Counted from the stretch's first letter, positions 12,901 through 24,317 are shown. The stretch is DNA of 64,000 nucleotides from Raffaelea ambrosiae (GCA_002778195.1 PCDI01000003.1:3661243-3725242); one strand, 5' to 3'. The notes: generated by a model not told the origin, from the sequence alone. A program made the numbers and translations.

Positions 12901-13194
12901 TGCCGGCGGGGCGGTCGCTGAGGACAAACGGGGTGACTGAAGGCAATGGTACAGAGATTAGAGAAGCTTCTCGCAAGATGAATGGTAGAAGACATTACCT
13001 TTGCCACCGGCATCGCGAGGGGCGTCCTGCAAGCAGGCCTCGCAGAGCTGCGAAGAGCAAGGAATGTCCTGCCGCAGGTAGACTTCGCGGACGATCTTCT
13101 GGACCTTGCCGCTGCGCGTGGTGCGGACAAAGGTCTTGCTGGAGATGTTGGACGCAAACAGATCGTCGGGAGCTGGTCTCTTTAGGCTCGCCAT
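9965..13194 (-). CDS. DIS3: Exosome catalytic subunit, PIN-RNB ribonuclease Dis3/Rrp44
   Basis: Two exons, 13194-12999 and 12936-9965; 3168 nt, 1055 residues. Exon 1 carries the N-terminal segment with SKTFVRTTRSGKVQKIVREVYLR and a Cys pair region (CSSQLCEACL), the CR3 motif typical of Dis3. The PIN endonuclease domain follows (VPDTNVFLTAMD, VVLEEVRNRS, NDRNDHAVR, ISNDRAN), then cold-shock-like domains and the RNB exonuclease domain with the catalytic acidic cluster in SIDPVGCQDIDDALH, and a C-terminal S1-like domain. Role known for the family: 3'-5' exonuclease and endonuclease of the nuclear and cytoplasmic exosome. Basic Lys/Gln-rich inserts lie around residues 290-400. The start codon sits in a CCACCATGG context directly after a CCA repeat. 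Confidence 0.97.
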
Positions 13195-13217
13195 GGTGGT
13201 GGTGGTGGTGGTGGTGG
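13195..13217 (-). repeat. CCA trinucleotide repeat abutting the DIS3 start codon
   Basis: On the minus strand about seven CCA units run straight into the ATG, so the Kozak context of DIS3 is part of a microsatellite. Slippage here would change only leader length. Confidence 0.85.
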
Positions 13218-16200
13218 AGATGTGATGGTGTCTGCCTATGCCTCCAAAGCAGGGTCCAGAAATTTCAGATTCGTCTTTTGAAATCAATTGCCCAAATGGA
13301 AACGGCAGAAAAAAGGTGATAGCGCGGTTGCAGTTGCGAACAATAAGGCGGTGAGCCCTAGTAGAGGAAGGCACGAGTGCTAGTGCTCCACCTTCCTGAC
13401 CAGGGCTTGACTAATAACCATAATAGAGCGCCGTTGGCAGCTAGTCATGACGTCCAATTGTCTGAATGTACAGCCTCGTCAACAGATGGAAGCAATACAG
13501 CCCCATATGCAATACAGCATAGCAAATCGCCCGTCAACTTCACAACATGATCATGAAACGAGAGACAGCAGACAGTTTTACCGATGCTCCTGACCATGGC
13601 AAGCCCCAGGTTGCGTGGTCATGACTTGCACTGGAATGTCCGTACGAGTACAGCATGCCATTCTATGTGGTGATAGACCCAAATAAACAGAGGCCGGAAA
13701 GTAACAAGAATTTGGAAACGCATAGGGGCTAAGGAGCAGAGCAGATCAAGACTCACGAAAGCAAAAACAAGTTCCGTCTTATTACGCATGAGGCATTCTG
13801 GGTATAGGGGTCGTCAGCACTTGTGGGTATAGACACTCCCACAGAGAGAATGTGATACACAAAAAGTAGAAACAGGACAGGATGACAAAAGGCCAAATTC
13901 AAGAGACCCGACATAGCAGACGTATCTTTCTTTCACATGCAACGGCAACGTCAGACGGCACCTGGAAATAGTGGCACTCCTGGCCGATAATGGAGCTGCA
14001 GTGGTCGGGACAGTTGCACGCGTAGTCTAAGCCGAAGAAAAATTAAGCGCTTGTTAGTAGCTTGTTAGTAGGACAAGAAAATCTTACAGACAAGGAAATC
14101 ATAGAGCATTAAAGAAGAGAGAATGTTTCTTGAGAAGTGAAACAAGAGCACTTGCATAGGGTGTGGAGATGATGCGAGCAATGAGGCCCTTATGTGGCGG
14201 GGCTGTGTTGTCTGGGGCCACCACAGTACAGACGCCATAGCCGCGCCATGTCCAGAGGCTATGAACAAAGCAATGAGTGGCCGTGGCTGCCGAGAAGGGC
14301 GTCTTCATTTTCTCTTCCTGCTATCTCCTCCTGCTCTGCCTCCCGTTCTACCTATTTTGCCCTGTCTGCCCAGCAGAATCAAAGCTAAGGCTGTGGTTGT
14401 TTAAGAGTTTTCTGGTTGATTTATCCTGTCTTATAACCAGCTTGACCATCTTTGAGGGGTTTAGACAATTGGATTTTCTTCTGAAATCCCGACGAGCTTG
14501 CAAAGCCCCCATATGTTTCTCCAAACTGTGGTCATGAGTGCCTCGTTCAACCTGTGCCCAACAATACGGCAATCCCTAGTATGCGGAGAGTACAGACGGC
14601 GTTGGTAGCTAGCTGCTGCGAGCTACTTGAGAGACCATCATTCATGCGGCAAAGAGTGTATTTCTTTCGCGATGTAGGTTGGGCTTGAGAAACAAGTTGC
14701 TCAATCATAGAATTGTGGCGCGGGTTCTCATAGCCCCTAAAATTGCGGCGGTTACACGGATGGCCAGGGGCGTTAAACAAGTATACCACCAGGGCCCCGA
14801 AAAGATAGACTCACGAGATAATCTCGCAAACGCAAATAGCCGCCACAACAGACGAGATGAACTGGTCAAGCGTGAGCCCAGTTGATTCCAGATTGTCTTG
14901 CGTTATCTGTTACCCTTGTTTTCCCTGGCTATCTGGTTATCCGCAGGCTTGCTGCCAAGGCCATAATTTACTCTCCTTGGCCAAGGGAAGGAAGCCAAGA
15001 AACAGGGCCAACTAGTTGGGAATACGATATTCTCTGAAGGGGATTTGCAAAGCCCAAATGTTACGATTCGGCATACTGACCACAGCAGCGCTTTTCATGG
15101 GGACAGCGAAGCCGGAGCTTTGACTGGATACCCCCAGCAGACCCAGCGGCCTTCGTTTCGAGGACCGGCTACTGGTGTTAGTTTCCCCTATTCACGGCCA
15201 AAGTCGGCCACAATGAATGCCGTGCCGAATTGTCCCCTCGCCATCTCTTGCCGAAATTGCTTCTCACTTCTTGACACATCCTGAGAAGCCAGTCTCCACA
15301 TAATCGCATACTACATTCACCATCCTGTCAGCTTCCGTCTCACGCCATGGTCGGATCCATGGAGAAAAAACCATCACATGGCCAGTCTAGACCTACTGCC
15401 CAAGGCAACGGGAGAGTAGTCTCAGACACCATCCAGGCAGCCGCAGTCCGAGCCCGACACATATTCGCAATGATAGGAGTTGTATTTGGTTTCAGAAAAA
15501 GCTACTTGTGCATTAGTACGGGGGATCAAATGTTACAGCAGCATAGGACACACGGAGAAGGTACTTATAAGGGTCTATAGCCTGTAGCGGTAGCCCGCGT
15601 GGATGCGAGACCGCCGGCCACGGCGAGGTTGAGCGCATGTTGGAAGCAAGGGTGGAAATGCTGCCAGATCCCTGTGCCTGTGTAAGTTGCCCGAGCGTCT
15701 CGTGCTGTTTCTGGTTGTTTTCCGTCTGCTGTTTGATCGCGAAGTCGGCGGTCGCAATTTGCGGTTTCTGTTGTCGAGAAAGAGTTCAGCCCTGGGCCAA
15801 TCCTAATTGCAATGGCTGGCCTGTGCAAATGAGCGTTCTCGTTCTCCCCAAATAGCACTCCAAGATTAGCACAGGCGCTCTTCACTCGGGCTGTTCGTGG
15901 GCCTGGGGTATGCTGTGCCGCCTGAATTCTGAGTGGTTGTGTATCCTTACTAACCCACCAGCCTGGAAGATACAACTTTTTTGCGAATTAAACATTAACT
16001 AGCGGGCACCACGAAAAGACATGTTGTTTGACAAGATGGTGGTTGCACTCTCTTTCTGTTGCCAGAGATTCCTCATCAGTCTGGTGAGCTCCTGGCAACT
16101 CAACCAAGGCCAGGCTTGTCTCAACATTGTTGTCTGTCTGATGCTGGTGTGGCTCCCCATCGGACCATCTGTTCCACCGTTTAATCAGTGCTTATGGCAT

Positions 16201-18012
16201 CCGCGCAACGACTGTCAGACCCAGAATTGTCGCTTCTCGGCAATATCAGGGCACAACCGTTAACACAGAGGTTAGGATGTGTCTGCCGAATGATACAATG
16301 GACAGACAACAAGTCCGACTGGGTGTGGACGGCTTTTGGAATTGCACCGCCGGGTTGATTCTTTGCTCTTGTCCTAGCCCTTCTTCCTCAGGCAATGGCG
16401 TAGCAACACCTTCCAGCGTTCTCTTGGCTCGTGTCAGGCATAGCTGTACGGACCGTCTTAGCCGGTGTTCACCCAGAATTCCAGCGACCTGCTTGCAGCG
16501 CTTTGCAACGCGAGCGGGGTCTGTATTTCAGCTCTGGGAGCCAGACTGCCGCTGTCACTCGGCCGAGTTGTAAGCAAGGCTGCCTACGCCACCAGGTCAG
16601 GGTGTAGTTATTACCGTGCAGTCATGGGAGGGGGAAGAATGCCTCCAAGTCTGACACCACTGCCCTTACCGGTCAGCAAATGTCGATGCCTCCGGTAGTA
16701 TCGACCAGGTATGTGCTGTGTAAGCGTGCCGGGCTTCCTCTCCTGTCTTGGCGCCAGGCACAGAACGAAAAACTCCAGGAGCCGCAAAGCTGGCCACCAA
16801 TTTTCACTCCCACAATTTGGCTCCCACGTCTGGTTCCCCAACGCAGGGTCTAGGGAGGGGCACAACTTTCGCGATGGTGCTGTCCAGGGTCTGGGTCTCG
16901 TTGCACACGTTCTTCGCAAAACCCTCCCCGCGTCGAACGCCTTCCCTTTTTTTTAAACTTTTTTTGCAGATCGTCGGATGAGTCGGATGGCGCATCCAGG
17001 CCACATGGCCACGTCGTTGCCTATTCAGACACGTCATTTATAATGGGCCATGCAGGCAAAGCCGGAATGATGTCGATGGTCAGTTGACAGACAAAAAAAA
17101 TCTGCACTCGGTTAAGAAGGGCAAAACTGGACAGGGCGATGTAGTCAGATAGTGCTTGGATGTTGTCGATTTGGCTGCTGGGATTCGGCACTGGCCCAAC
17201 AACCCAGGAAGTGGTAGCGTGTACTGTGTAAGAGAGGAGGTGAAGGGAGTGTCGGACTGGACACCGAAGGATGGCAATGCGCATTCGACACGAAGTGCAG
17301 CGCAACACGAGAATCCCAAATGGGTGTTAGTGCCGGGCGGCGTTGACCGAGACTGTCAGCTTTGGGGTCAGAACGGGCATGGCAGGGGCGTGGGCGGGGA
17401 CCTGAGATGTGAGAAACAGGCTGCTGGAGACAGGCAAACGTGCATCGAAAGGGAAAGGAGTCAAAAGCTGCGAGTCGTGAAGAAGGCCAGAAGGGAGAAA
17501 GCGATGGAAGGGTGTGAAACCGGAAGGACAGAGGAAGATGCAGATAGACAGACAAGGAGAGGGGGGCGTGCTGAGGAAGCGCCTGCTGTTAGAAGGAAGG
17601 TGCGACTTACACGCAGGCCAGATGCCACACAGCACGGACGGAAAGAGCAGTCATGTCACGCCAGAGACGTGGATAAGGACCACGCGTCATTGCTGACACG
17701 AGCGAAAGACATCCAGAGCCCAAAACGACTGCTACTTTGGGTATTTGGGATATTTTGGGTATATTGGTGATTTTCTGATTATTGATACACAGTTTGGTGG
17801 TGCAGCCATCCGGCAAACTTTCCACCAGTGAGGAGTGTCGCCAGCCCTGTGGTTGGCCCTGCGGTTGTGTCCCACACCACCCTTTTGAGGGATCCCCACC
17901 GCCGTTTGGCATGGAATCTTTGGAACTTTCGGAACGTTCTAAGGCTGTGGCCAGATGCGAGTCCCGCTTATAGAAGGCATGATATTGGGGGCGCATATTG
18001 CAGCGACTGCCC

Positions 18013-18051
18013 ACAGTGACTGTTCACAGTGACTGTTCACAGTGACTGTTG
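18013..18051. repeat. 13-bp tandem repeat, three copies
   Basis: Unit ACAGTGACTGTTC repeated at 18013, 18026 and 18039 (last base of the third copy is G). Each unit contains the near-palindrome ACAGTGACTGT, so the array could form small hairpins or present repeated protein-binding sites. Confidence 0.92.
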
Positions 18052-18990
18052 ACCGTCTCCAGAATACGACCATCAGGGACGGCAGGTGCGCGTCCGCTCT
18101 TTCCTGGCTTACAATGTGCATGGCCGGAGACGTCCAATTCTCAGGTCACTTGCCTGGCGTGCCTTCTTTTTCCGGTCGACCGTCCGTCACTTCCCTCTGC
18201 CAAGGCGTGTTAGGTAAGATATCCTGTCCCTTTTCTGTCGTTTTTCTGTTGTTTTTCGTCTTTCTGACGGCCGCCTCGGTCTTGCCTGTTTTGTCGGCAT
18301 GGCTGAGGCCACCCTGGCACCAGCCCATCGGTAGACGGCCCCATTGTATCTCTCTTGGTCTCAACCTCTCACGTACTTCTTCAGTCTTCCCTCTTCCATG
18401 CACCCTGCGCTAAGCCATACTCTGCCGCTCACTGTCTCACCCTTTGATGGCCCTCGCGTATGCATGGTGCAGGCTTGGCATACCCACCGCTCTGGAAAAA
18501 GAGCGAAAAGAAGGAAAAGAACAGACGAAAGAGCGCAGCAGCGAAGTGAGGTGGCTGCCACCCCAAAGAATTAATTGACTTCGCCGACCAGACCAGAAAT
18601 GGATGAGGAGGAGTCCAACTGTTTGAAAATGGGCGCCAAATGGACACCAAACAATCGCCAATGCACCCCTACTCCCACCAAATGTCAACAGATGGACGCA
18701 CCCACCACGGAGGAAGACCGCCATGCGGCCAAGCCTACATACTCTGTACAGCCTTGTTAGTGGGCTGTGCGTTTCTGGCGCCATCTCGCAATCTGGTCCC
18801 CTGGGTTTTCTGGGTGTTCTGGGGTTTCGGCTTTTTTTTTTTGGAAATTTGGTTGCTCGTCTCTGGTCTCTCTCCTTCTGACCTCCTTATCCACCTCGCC
18901 GATGCCTGCCGGCCGGGATGTGTCGGTCGCTCTGCGGCCAAACTAATAGCGCTGCCCTCTCTTCTGACTCTAGTTGCGGGCCGTCGCAAG

Positions 18991-19070
18991 CAGTCGCATC
19001 CAGTCGCATCCAGTCGCATCCAGTCGCATCCAGTCGCACTCAGTCGCACTCAGTCACACTCAGTTGCATC
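18991..19070. repeat. 10-bp minisatellite, eight copies
   Basis: Unit CAGTCGCATC in exact register at 18991, 19001, 19011 and 19021, then variant units (CAGTCGCACT twice, CAGTCACACT, CAGTTGCATC) and a partial ninth unit. The imperfect units cluster at the downstream edge. Noncoding. Confidence 0.95.
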
Positions 19071-19644
19071 CAGTCTGTCGGGATGCCCCATGAGGTAAGA
19101 ATGCCCGGTGCCAGGCCGTATCAGAACCGTCATCTTAGTCAGGCCTGCGCGTGGCTTGGGGGAGGCTGGATGCGCGGCCGGTTCCAGGGCGTTTCCACAG
19201 TGTTCCCGCTGCGGCCTGCTCTTGGCTCAGTTTTGCTCCTGGGACCGCTTGTCTGTCCTAGTTGCTTCGCTGGTCTCTCATTTGCCTGCCGTGGAAAACA
19301 ACCATCCACTCCCTTCGCCGGCCTCACTCATCCGGTCTTCGCCGTGCGTGGCCCCTTGTGGTCCACCCTTGTTTTGGCTGCCTAGCAAGGTTATGACAGA
19401 ACAGAGAGAGAAACTTCGGTCCCGACAGGCAAGCAGGTCAGACGAGACGCCGCTCGGTGGCCAGGGCTTCATTCGAAGAAGGATTGCGGACACTGCATGA
19501 GCCAGTGTCAGATGAGGCAGGCTTAGGGATCAGAACCACAACGTTACAAGAGCAGTCGTTACGAACAGCACGCACCCTGCATAAAGCAAGTGCGATCTGA
19601 AGACGAGATGATATCATAGCCCAGTCTGACGCCCTCGAGTTGTC

Positions 19645-19652
19645 TATATAAA
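19645..19652 (+). promoter_or_regulatory. TATA box of the small peptide gene
   Basis: TATATAAA lies 166 bases before the ATG at 19818. The sequence from about 19690 to 19817 is strongly C/A-rich with little G, the leader type seen on highly expressed or inducible genes of filamentous fungi. The inferred transcription start is about 30 bases downstream of the box. Confidence 0.6.
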
Positions 19653-19817
19653 CCTGGCTACTTTCCTGCCTCTGGAGACAGAATTCCGATTTCTCTTCAC
19701 ACTGCAAACTCAACTCCTGCAAGCCCAAACACGCAACCCACAAAACACTCACACCTCAACCTTCGAACACAAACCTCAACTCCAAGATACTCAATATCCC
19801 AGCACTCACACATCACA

Positions 19818-20027
19818 ATGTCTGCCTTCACCACTGTCTGCATCCCTGTCGTCTACGGCCGTTCTGGCTACAACGGCAAGCCTGGAGAGGAGGAGGAGCA
19901 GCCTCCAAAGGACAAGGGCCGCAGCGGCTACAACAAGTATGTTACACAGACCCCACACATAGAGAGCCGGAGCATCGCTAACACGAGCCAATCTAGGGGC
20001 GACAAGAACGACGAAGACGAAGAGTAA
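19818..20027 (+). CDS. Small acidic peptide with repeated GRSGYN motif, unrecognised
   Basis: Two exons, 19818-19936 and 19997-20027, separated by a 60-nt intron with GTATGT donor, CGCTAACAC branch point and TCTAG acceptor; spliced product 49 residues. The ATG is in an excellent context (CATCACAATGTC). The peptide has one Cys, the motif VYGRSGYNGKPG near residues 12-23, an EEEEQPPKDK spacer, a second KGRSGYNKG copy at 33-41, and an acidic tail DKNDEDEE. No signal peptide, Kex2-bounded repeat or CAAX end, so a secreted pheromone or dikaritin-type precursor is unlikely. The intron length is a multiple of three without stops, so intron retention would give a 69-residue form. The G-R-x-G-x-N pattern loosely recalls the GRGGAGN repeats of DUF3602/Par32-type proteins; that is only a hint. 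Function unknown. Confidence 0.65.
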   Translation: MSAFTTVCIPVVYGRSGYNGKPGEEEEQPPKDKGRSGYNKYVTQTPHIESRSIANTSQSRGDKNDEDEE

Positions 20028-20621
20028 ACAGTGCTCGTCGTTGCGGCCATAGGGATGAGAAACAGTACGACCCGCAGGAGAACAAAGCAGCAGCCAAGAT
20101 ACCCGAATTAGAGCCGCTCTGTCTTGATTTCCTGTCCTTCTCAGCCTCGGGCCACTCGGCAGCTGACGCCCACATGTGCATCGTTTCCTGGAGTTTGGCG
20201 GCTATTTTGCCTTTCGTTTCCCGCCCTTTGTGTGTTTCTAGATGTCTGTATGTCTCGCCAGAGGCAGTTATTATTTTTACTATTATTATCATTATTATCT
20301 TAGGGAGAAGGGGGGGTCACATGAATGTGCTGGGCAAAGACATCCTATAGACAGTTGTATTTGTTCTTTCTCGGCGTGGCTTCTTTGGAGGGTGCCATTG
20401 GGGGACCCCTGGACAATTCTTCGATAGTTGATTTTGTTAGCTGTGCTCGTTGTGTTTTGCCGCGCTCAAGAGACCGTTCCTAAGAAACATAACCCTGGAC
20501 CAGTTTCCTATGATACATTGAAATTTTGAAACACTGTGCCTTGTTCCGTTTCTTGCTCTGCATCGCGAAACAAGATATGTGCAATTTCCATCCTGAGATT
20601 GCTATGTTGTTTTTCCCGTTG
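20028..20621. other. Convergent 3' intergenic region
   Basis: Between the small peptide gene and the true end of MSS1. Contains an ATT-rich run near 20268-20302. No gene seen. Confidence 0.55.
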
Positions 20622-23600
20622 CTACTTGCCCACACAGAATCTGAGAGGGTGGTGTTAATACGTGGCAGAAATATCAGGAGAGGGGGGGCCTTGGGCTTCG
20701 TGTAACAGACCCATGCATCAGAGAGACTCAAGGGGCAAAAAAAGAAGGGCTTACTTTTCAAAGATGACGCCCAGGACCTCTTCGACATCGCCTGCCTCGC
20801 CGCGTCCTGTGATCCGGGCCAAGCAGTCGGCCGCATACCGCAGGTGTTCGGCAGCCAGGACAATGTCGGGCTCGCGTGCGAAATGGCGGTGTTCGGCATC
20901 TCCTCCTATAAACAGGCCGTTGCTGGAGGTGCCGCTTGGGCAGTCGCTTTGTTTGCCGCCATCGTTGCCGCCTTGGCGTCCTTGGTGGCCCGTCTTAGCT
21001 GCGGTCTCCACCGCCGTCTGACAACCCGTCGCGTTGGATGGGGTCATGTCAGCACCAGGGTCGTGTCGGCCCCCAAGCCCCTGCTGCTGCTGCTGCTGCG
21101 GCCGCTGTTGCGGATCCTCCGCGTCTCTGTCAGCGCGCTCGGGGTTCCCAGCCCCCCAGGAGTCTCCCAGGTTGCCTAGCGTCTGTGGGTCGTGCTCAGG
21201 ATCCTCCCCTGCCTCGGCCTCGAGCAAGAAATCCTCTAGATGGATGCGGCACTGCGCCAGGAGCTGCTGCTGCCGGACTGTGACGCCGAGCAGATGCTGT
21301 GGACTGTCTGGGGGCAGGTCGGTCATGCTGGTGAACGCCTGGGCCAGGGCGTCCACCAGGCGGCGGATGCCGCCAGGGTCCGAGCGGGAGTAGATGGAGG
21401 ATGTGATGGAGGAGGTGGTGGTGGTGGTAGCGGTAGCAGGAGAAGTACTGGCTGCAGCCAAACGGCTGCCTCTCTCACTGCCCTCGATACCACTGCTGCT
21501 ACCACTGGGGCTACCATTGCTACCACCACCACTGGTTGCTCTGTCACCAGCAGCAGCAGCACCACCACCACCTGCACCAGACCCTCGTGCCACGGATCCT
21601 CCTCCTCCTACAGGTCTTTGTGCCGTACCTCCTCCTGGACTACCTCTGCCCACTGGCCCTCCTCCACCTACAGCTACTGCACCTCCGGTCCCCGCTGCGT
21701 CCTCGGCTACTTTGCAGGACACTAGTGCCAGCGGCAGGTCCCCCAATGACGACGCGCGGAAGCCCTCCACCAGAGCAGCCAGCGTGGCCCCGCCGTCGGG
21801 CACAATGTCGCATTTGTTGAGGACCACGAGACGCTGGCGCGCTTGCTTGGCCAGTCGGAGGGTTTCGGTGTCGAACCTGACATAATACGGGGAAGAACCG
21901 GAGGAGGAGACGGACGCTGGCGGAGACAAGGTAGAGGCTGTGGAAGGAGGCGTAGTACGCGCAGTGGTATGATGACGACCAGGGGGTGGTGGCTGGATAG
22001 ACGTGTCAACCGCGGAGTCGGCGGAATCAGCCGCGGGAGTGGCGTTCCGACTGCCGTTGTTGTCCGAGCAGCGGCGGCTGTTGGTATCCCTGTTGGTGTC
22101 CCTGTTGGTGTCCCTGTTGGTGTTGCTGGGTCCCCTGTTGCTGGGTCCCCTGTTGCTGACATCACTCTCTGTGTTCTCCTCCTCTTTCGTCTCGTCTACC
22201 CGCTCAACAGACGCCAGTACTACCACAACGTCCGCGTCGGCTGCCTTTTGACGCGCCCGGCGGATCCCCTCAGCCTCGATGGACCCGACGGGCAGGAGAT
22301 GGTCTAGGCTTGATGGGTCGTCGTTGTCGTCCGTGTCGCCGCTGCTGCTTTCTTGATGGCCAGCACCAGCACCAGCACCAGCACCAGCACCACCCGCCAC
22401 CATCTTCCCTCCCCGGAACCCGGCCGTGTCGGCAAACGTGCACAGGTACCCCCGCAGGTCCAGGCTCGCCTCCACAATATCCCGCGTCGTGCCCGCCTCC
22501 TGCGACACGATCGACGCCTCCCGGCCCACCACCAGATTCATCAGCGAGCTCTTGCCTGCGTTGGCCGGCCCCACCAGCGCAATCCGGATGCCGTGCCGCA
22601 GCAGACTGTTACGGTCCGCCGCGGCTTCGTGCACGGACAGGCTCTGGAGCAGCCGGATCACCTGCCGGCTGACGCTCTCCAGCAGCTCCCGCGGCGACTC
22701 GTCAAAGTGCTGGTCCTCGGAAAAGTCAATGAGCGCCTCGAGCTCGGCGCGCGCGGCCAGCAGCTGCTGGCGCCAGCGCTCGTAGGTCACACCCAGCTGG
22801 CCAGAGCTGCCCCGGACGGCGGCGCGGCGCTGGTGCTCCGTCTCGGCGTCGAGGGTGTCGCCGAGGGACTCGACCTGGGCGAGGTCGAGGCGGCCGTTGA
22901 AGAAGGCGCGCCGAGTAAACTCGCCCGGCTCGGCGTAGCGGATGCTTCCGGGACGATGGCTTCCAGAGCGGCTTCCCGAACGGCTGCCAGAACGGCTGCT
23001 GTGGCCGCACTGCGGGATGGCCCCGAGAACGGCCTTGACGGTGGCGGGGCCGCCGTGCACGTGCAGCTCGAGGACATCTTCGCCGGTGACCGTCTTGGGT
23101 CCTGGGAAGTAGAGCACGACAGCATGGGCATCCAGGATGTTCGGCTCATCCTGGGTATTTGCTGGGGATGCCGTGCCGGGTCCGTAGAGCGTCCGCACAG
23201 CCGCATACCGCGGCTTGAGCTTTGGCGCCGAAGGGCACAGAGCTCTGTAGATCTTTGTATTCACACAATCTTAGATACAGGGTTTCCACATACAATATAT
23301 GATACACGGAGCAAAGAAGAGAAATAAAGCAAATATTAAAAACATCCTACGCACATCTAGACAGGCTGGTCCCGAGACGCGGATCACGGCAATGCCCGCC
23401 TTGCCGGGCGCCGAGGACAGCGCATAGATCGTTGCGTCGTCGCCATGGAACAAGGAAAGCCTTCGATTTGGTTGCACAGTCAGGCTTCTACCTGATGGTG
23501 CGGCCCAGTGTCGTTGGCGGGCAAGACAGGCGCTTGCGTTTGAAAACGAACTCCTCCATCTGGAAGGGGCGTGAAGCCGACCAAGACGAGACTCTTGCTG

Positions 23601-23678
23601 TGCTGGCCGTGGGCAGGTTGATAATATTCTCTGTACGGCACGCCTCGTGGTCTGCGAGGGACATATGGGCCGGGACAT
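20622..23678 (-). CDS. MSS1: Mitochondrial tRNA-modification GTPase (MnmE/TrmE family)
   Basis: Three exons: 23678-23355, 23252-20755 and a 19-nt last exon 20640-20622; 2841 nt, 946 residues. The Arg/Ser-rich first 70 residues look like a mitochondrial presequence. The TrmE N-terminal domain follows (IYALSSAPGKAGIAVIRVSG; ELHVHGGPATVKAVL), then a helical domain and the inserted G domain: G1 VGPANAGKSS, G2 GTTRD, G3 DTAGFR, G4 NKCD. The last exon supplies FCVGK, the C-terminal C-x-G-K end whose Cys is essential in MnmE. Known role: with Mto1/MnmG, modifies wobble uridine of mitochondrial tRNAs. Two large low-complexity insertions (Gly-Ala run, repeated TNRD, Pro/Ser/Thr-rich) separate G3 from G4, and a Gly-rich one follows G4; usual family length is about 450-550. 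Without the last exon the frame would stop at VIFEK. Confidence 0.95.
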
Positions 23679-24317
23679 TGGACAGCAGCAGTGCTGAGAA
23701 AGAAGTACTGAACCGGGGAAAAAAAAAAGTAAGGTGCGAGTACCGACTTGGAAGGCCAATGTTCGAAAATGTGAATTAAAATAAACATAAAATTAAATCG
23801 AAAAATTAAGCTCTTGACGATAGACCGGAATATGCTTGGCGCGTGGCTTACATAACCCTGCGTGAGCACCCCTGGGCGCAGCAAGCACTAAAGAAGGAGG
23901 GGCACAGCATGACGCACGGGTCAAGTTGTGTCCAAAGAGACAGCCGCCTGTCTCTCTGGGTGTCTTTTCTGCCAGCCTCTCTCAAACTCCCTAAACCCTC
24001 CTGTCTCATGTCTCACCATATCTTGTCTTGTCCACCCCTTCTCCCTCAGCCGCGCACGCGCATGCCCTGTCCGCCCTTCTAGCAGATCCCATGAAACATT
24101 TTCATCAACTTGGTTAGCGCATAGAAAGGACGACGACTTTTTTTTGTTTTGTTTTGATTAATTGTTTCACTTGTCGTCTGCCTCGCCAATTCGGCAGCCT
24201 CGTTCTTCTCCTCGGCCTCGCCTCTCTGTCCCCGGCTTTGCCTCGCTCTCTGTCCTCGACTTCGTCTCGCCTTCTCCCTTCCTCCTCAATTTCGACTCTG
24301 CTACGCTTCCCCCAGCC
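23679..24317. promoter_or_regulatory. Divergent promoter region of MSS1 and MSO1
   Basis: 640 bases between two divergent start codons. The MSO1 side is a CT-rich leader from about 24140; the centre is AT-rich near 23760-23815. No recognised binding site is claimed. Confidence 0.45.

Larger units (their letters stand above)
13218..19644. other. Long gene-poor region
   Basis: About 6.4 kb without a coding sequence I can support. Frames are short (mostly under 140 codons), lack family motifs, and several of the longest start at TTG, GTG or CTG rather than ATG. The stretch holds two minisatellites (18013-18051, 18991-19070) and pyrimidine-rich blocks. It lies upstream of the small peptide gene at 19818 and so may include a long regulatory region; an untranslated transcript cannot be excluded. 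Confidence 0.55.

Noticed and set aside
17156..17770. 204-codon open frame in the gene-poor block
   Set aside because: Composition is unlike the genes in the window, no domain or signal, no splice structure; could be noise or noncoding transcript.
18575..18760. 61-codon frame with five Cys-like spacing near 18600
   Set aside because: Begins at TTG, has only three Cys and no signal peptide, so it is not a credible small secreted protein.
19818..20027. Small peptide gene as a RiPP/dikaritin or pheromone precursor
   Set aside because: The repeated motif suggested it, but there is no signal peptide, no Lys-Arg processing sites around the repeats and no neighbouring UstY-like or peptidase genes.
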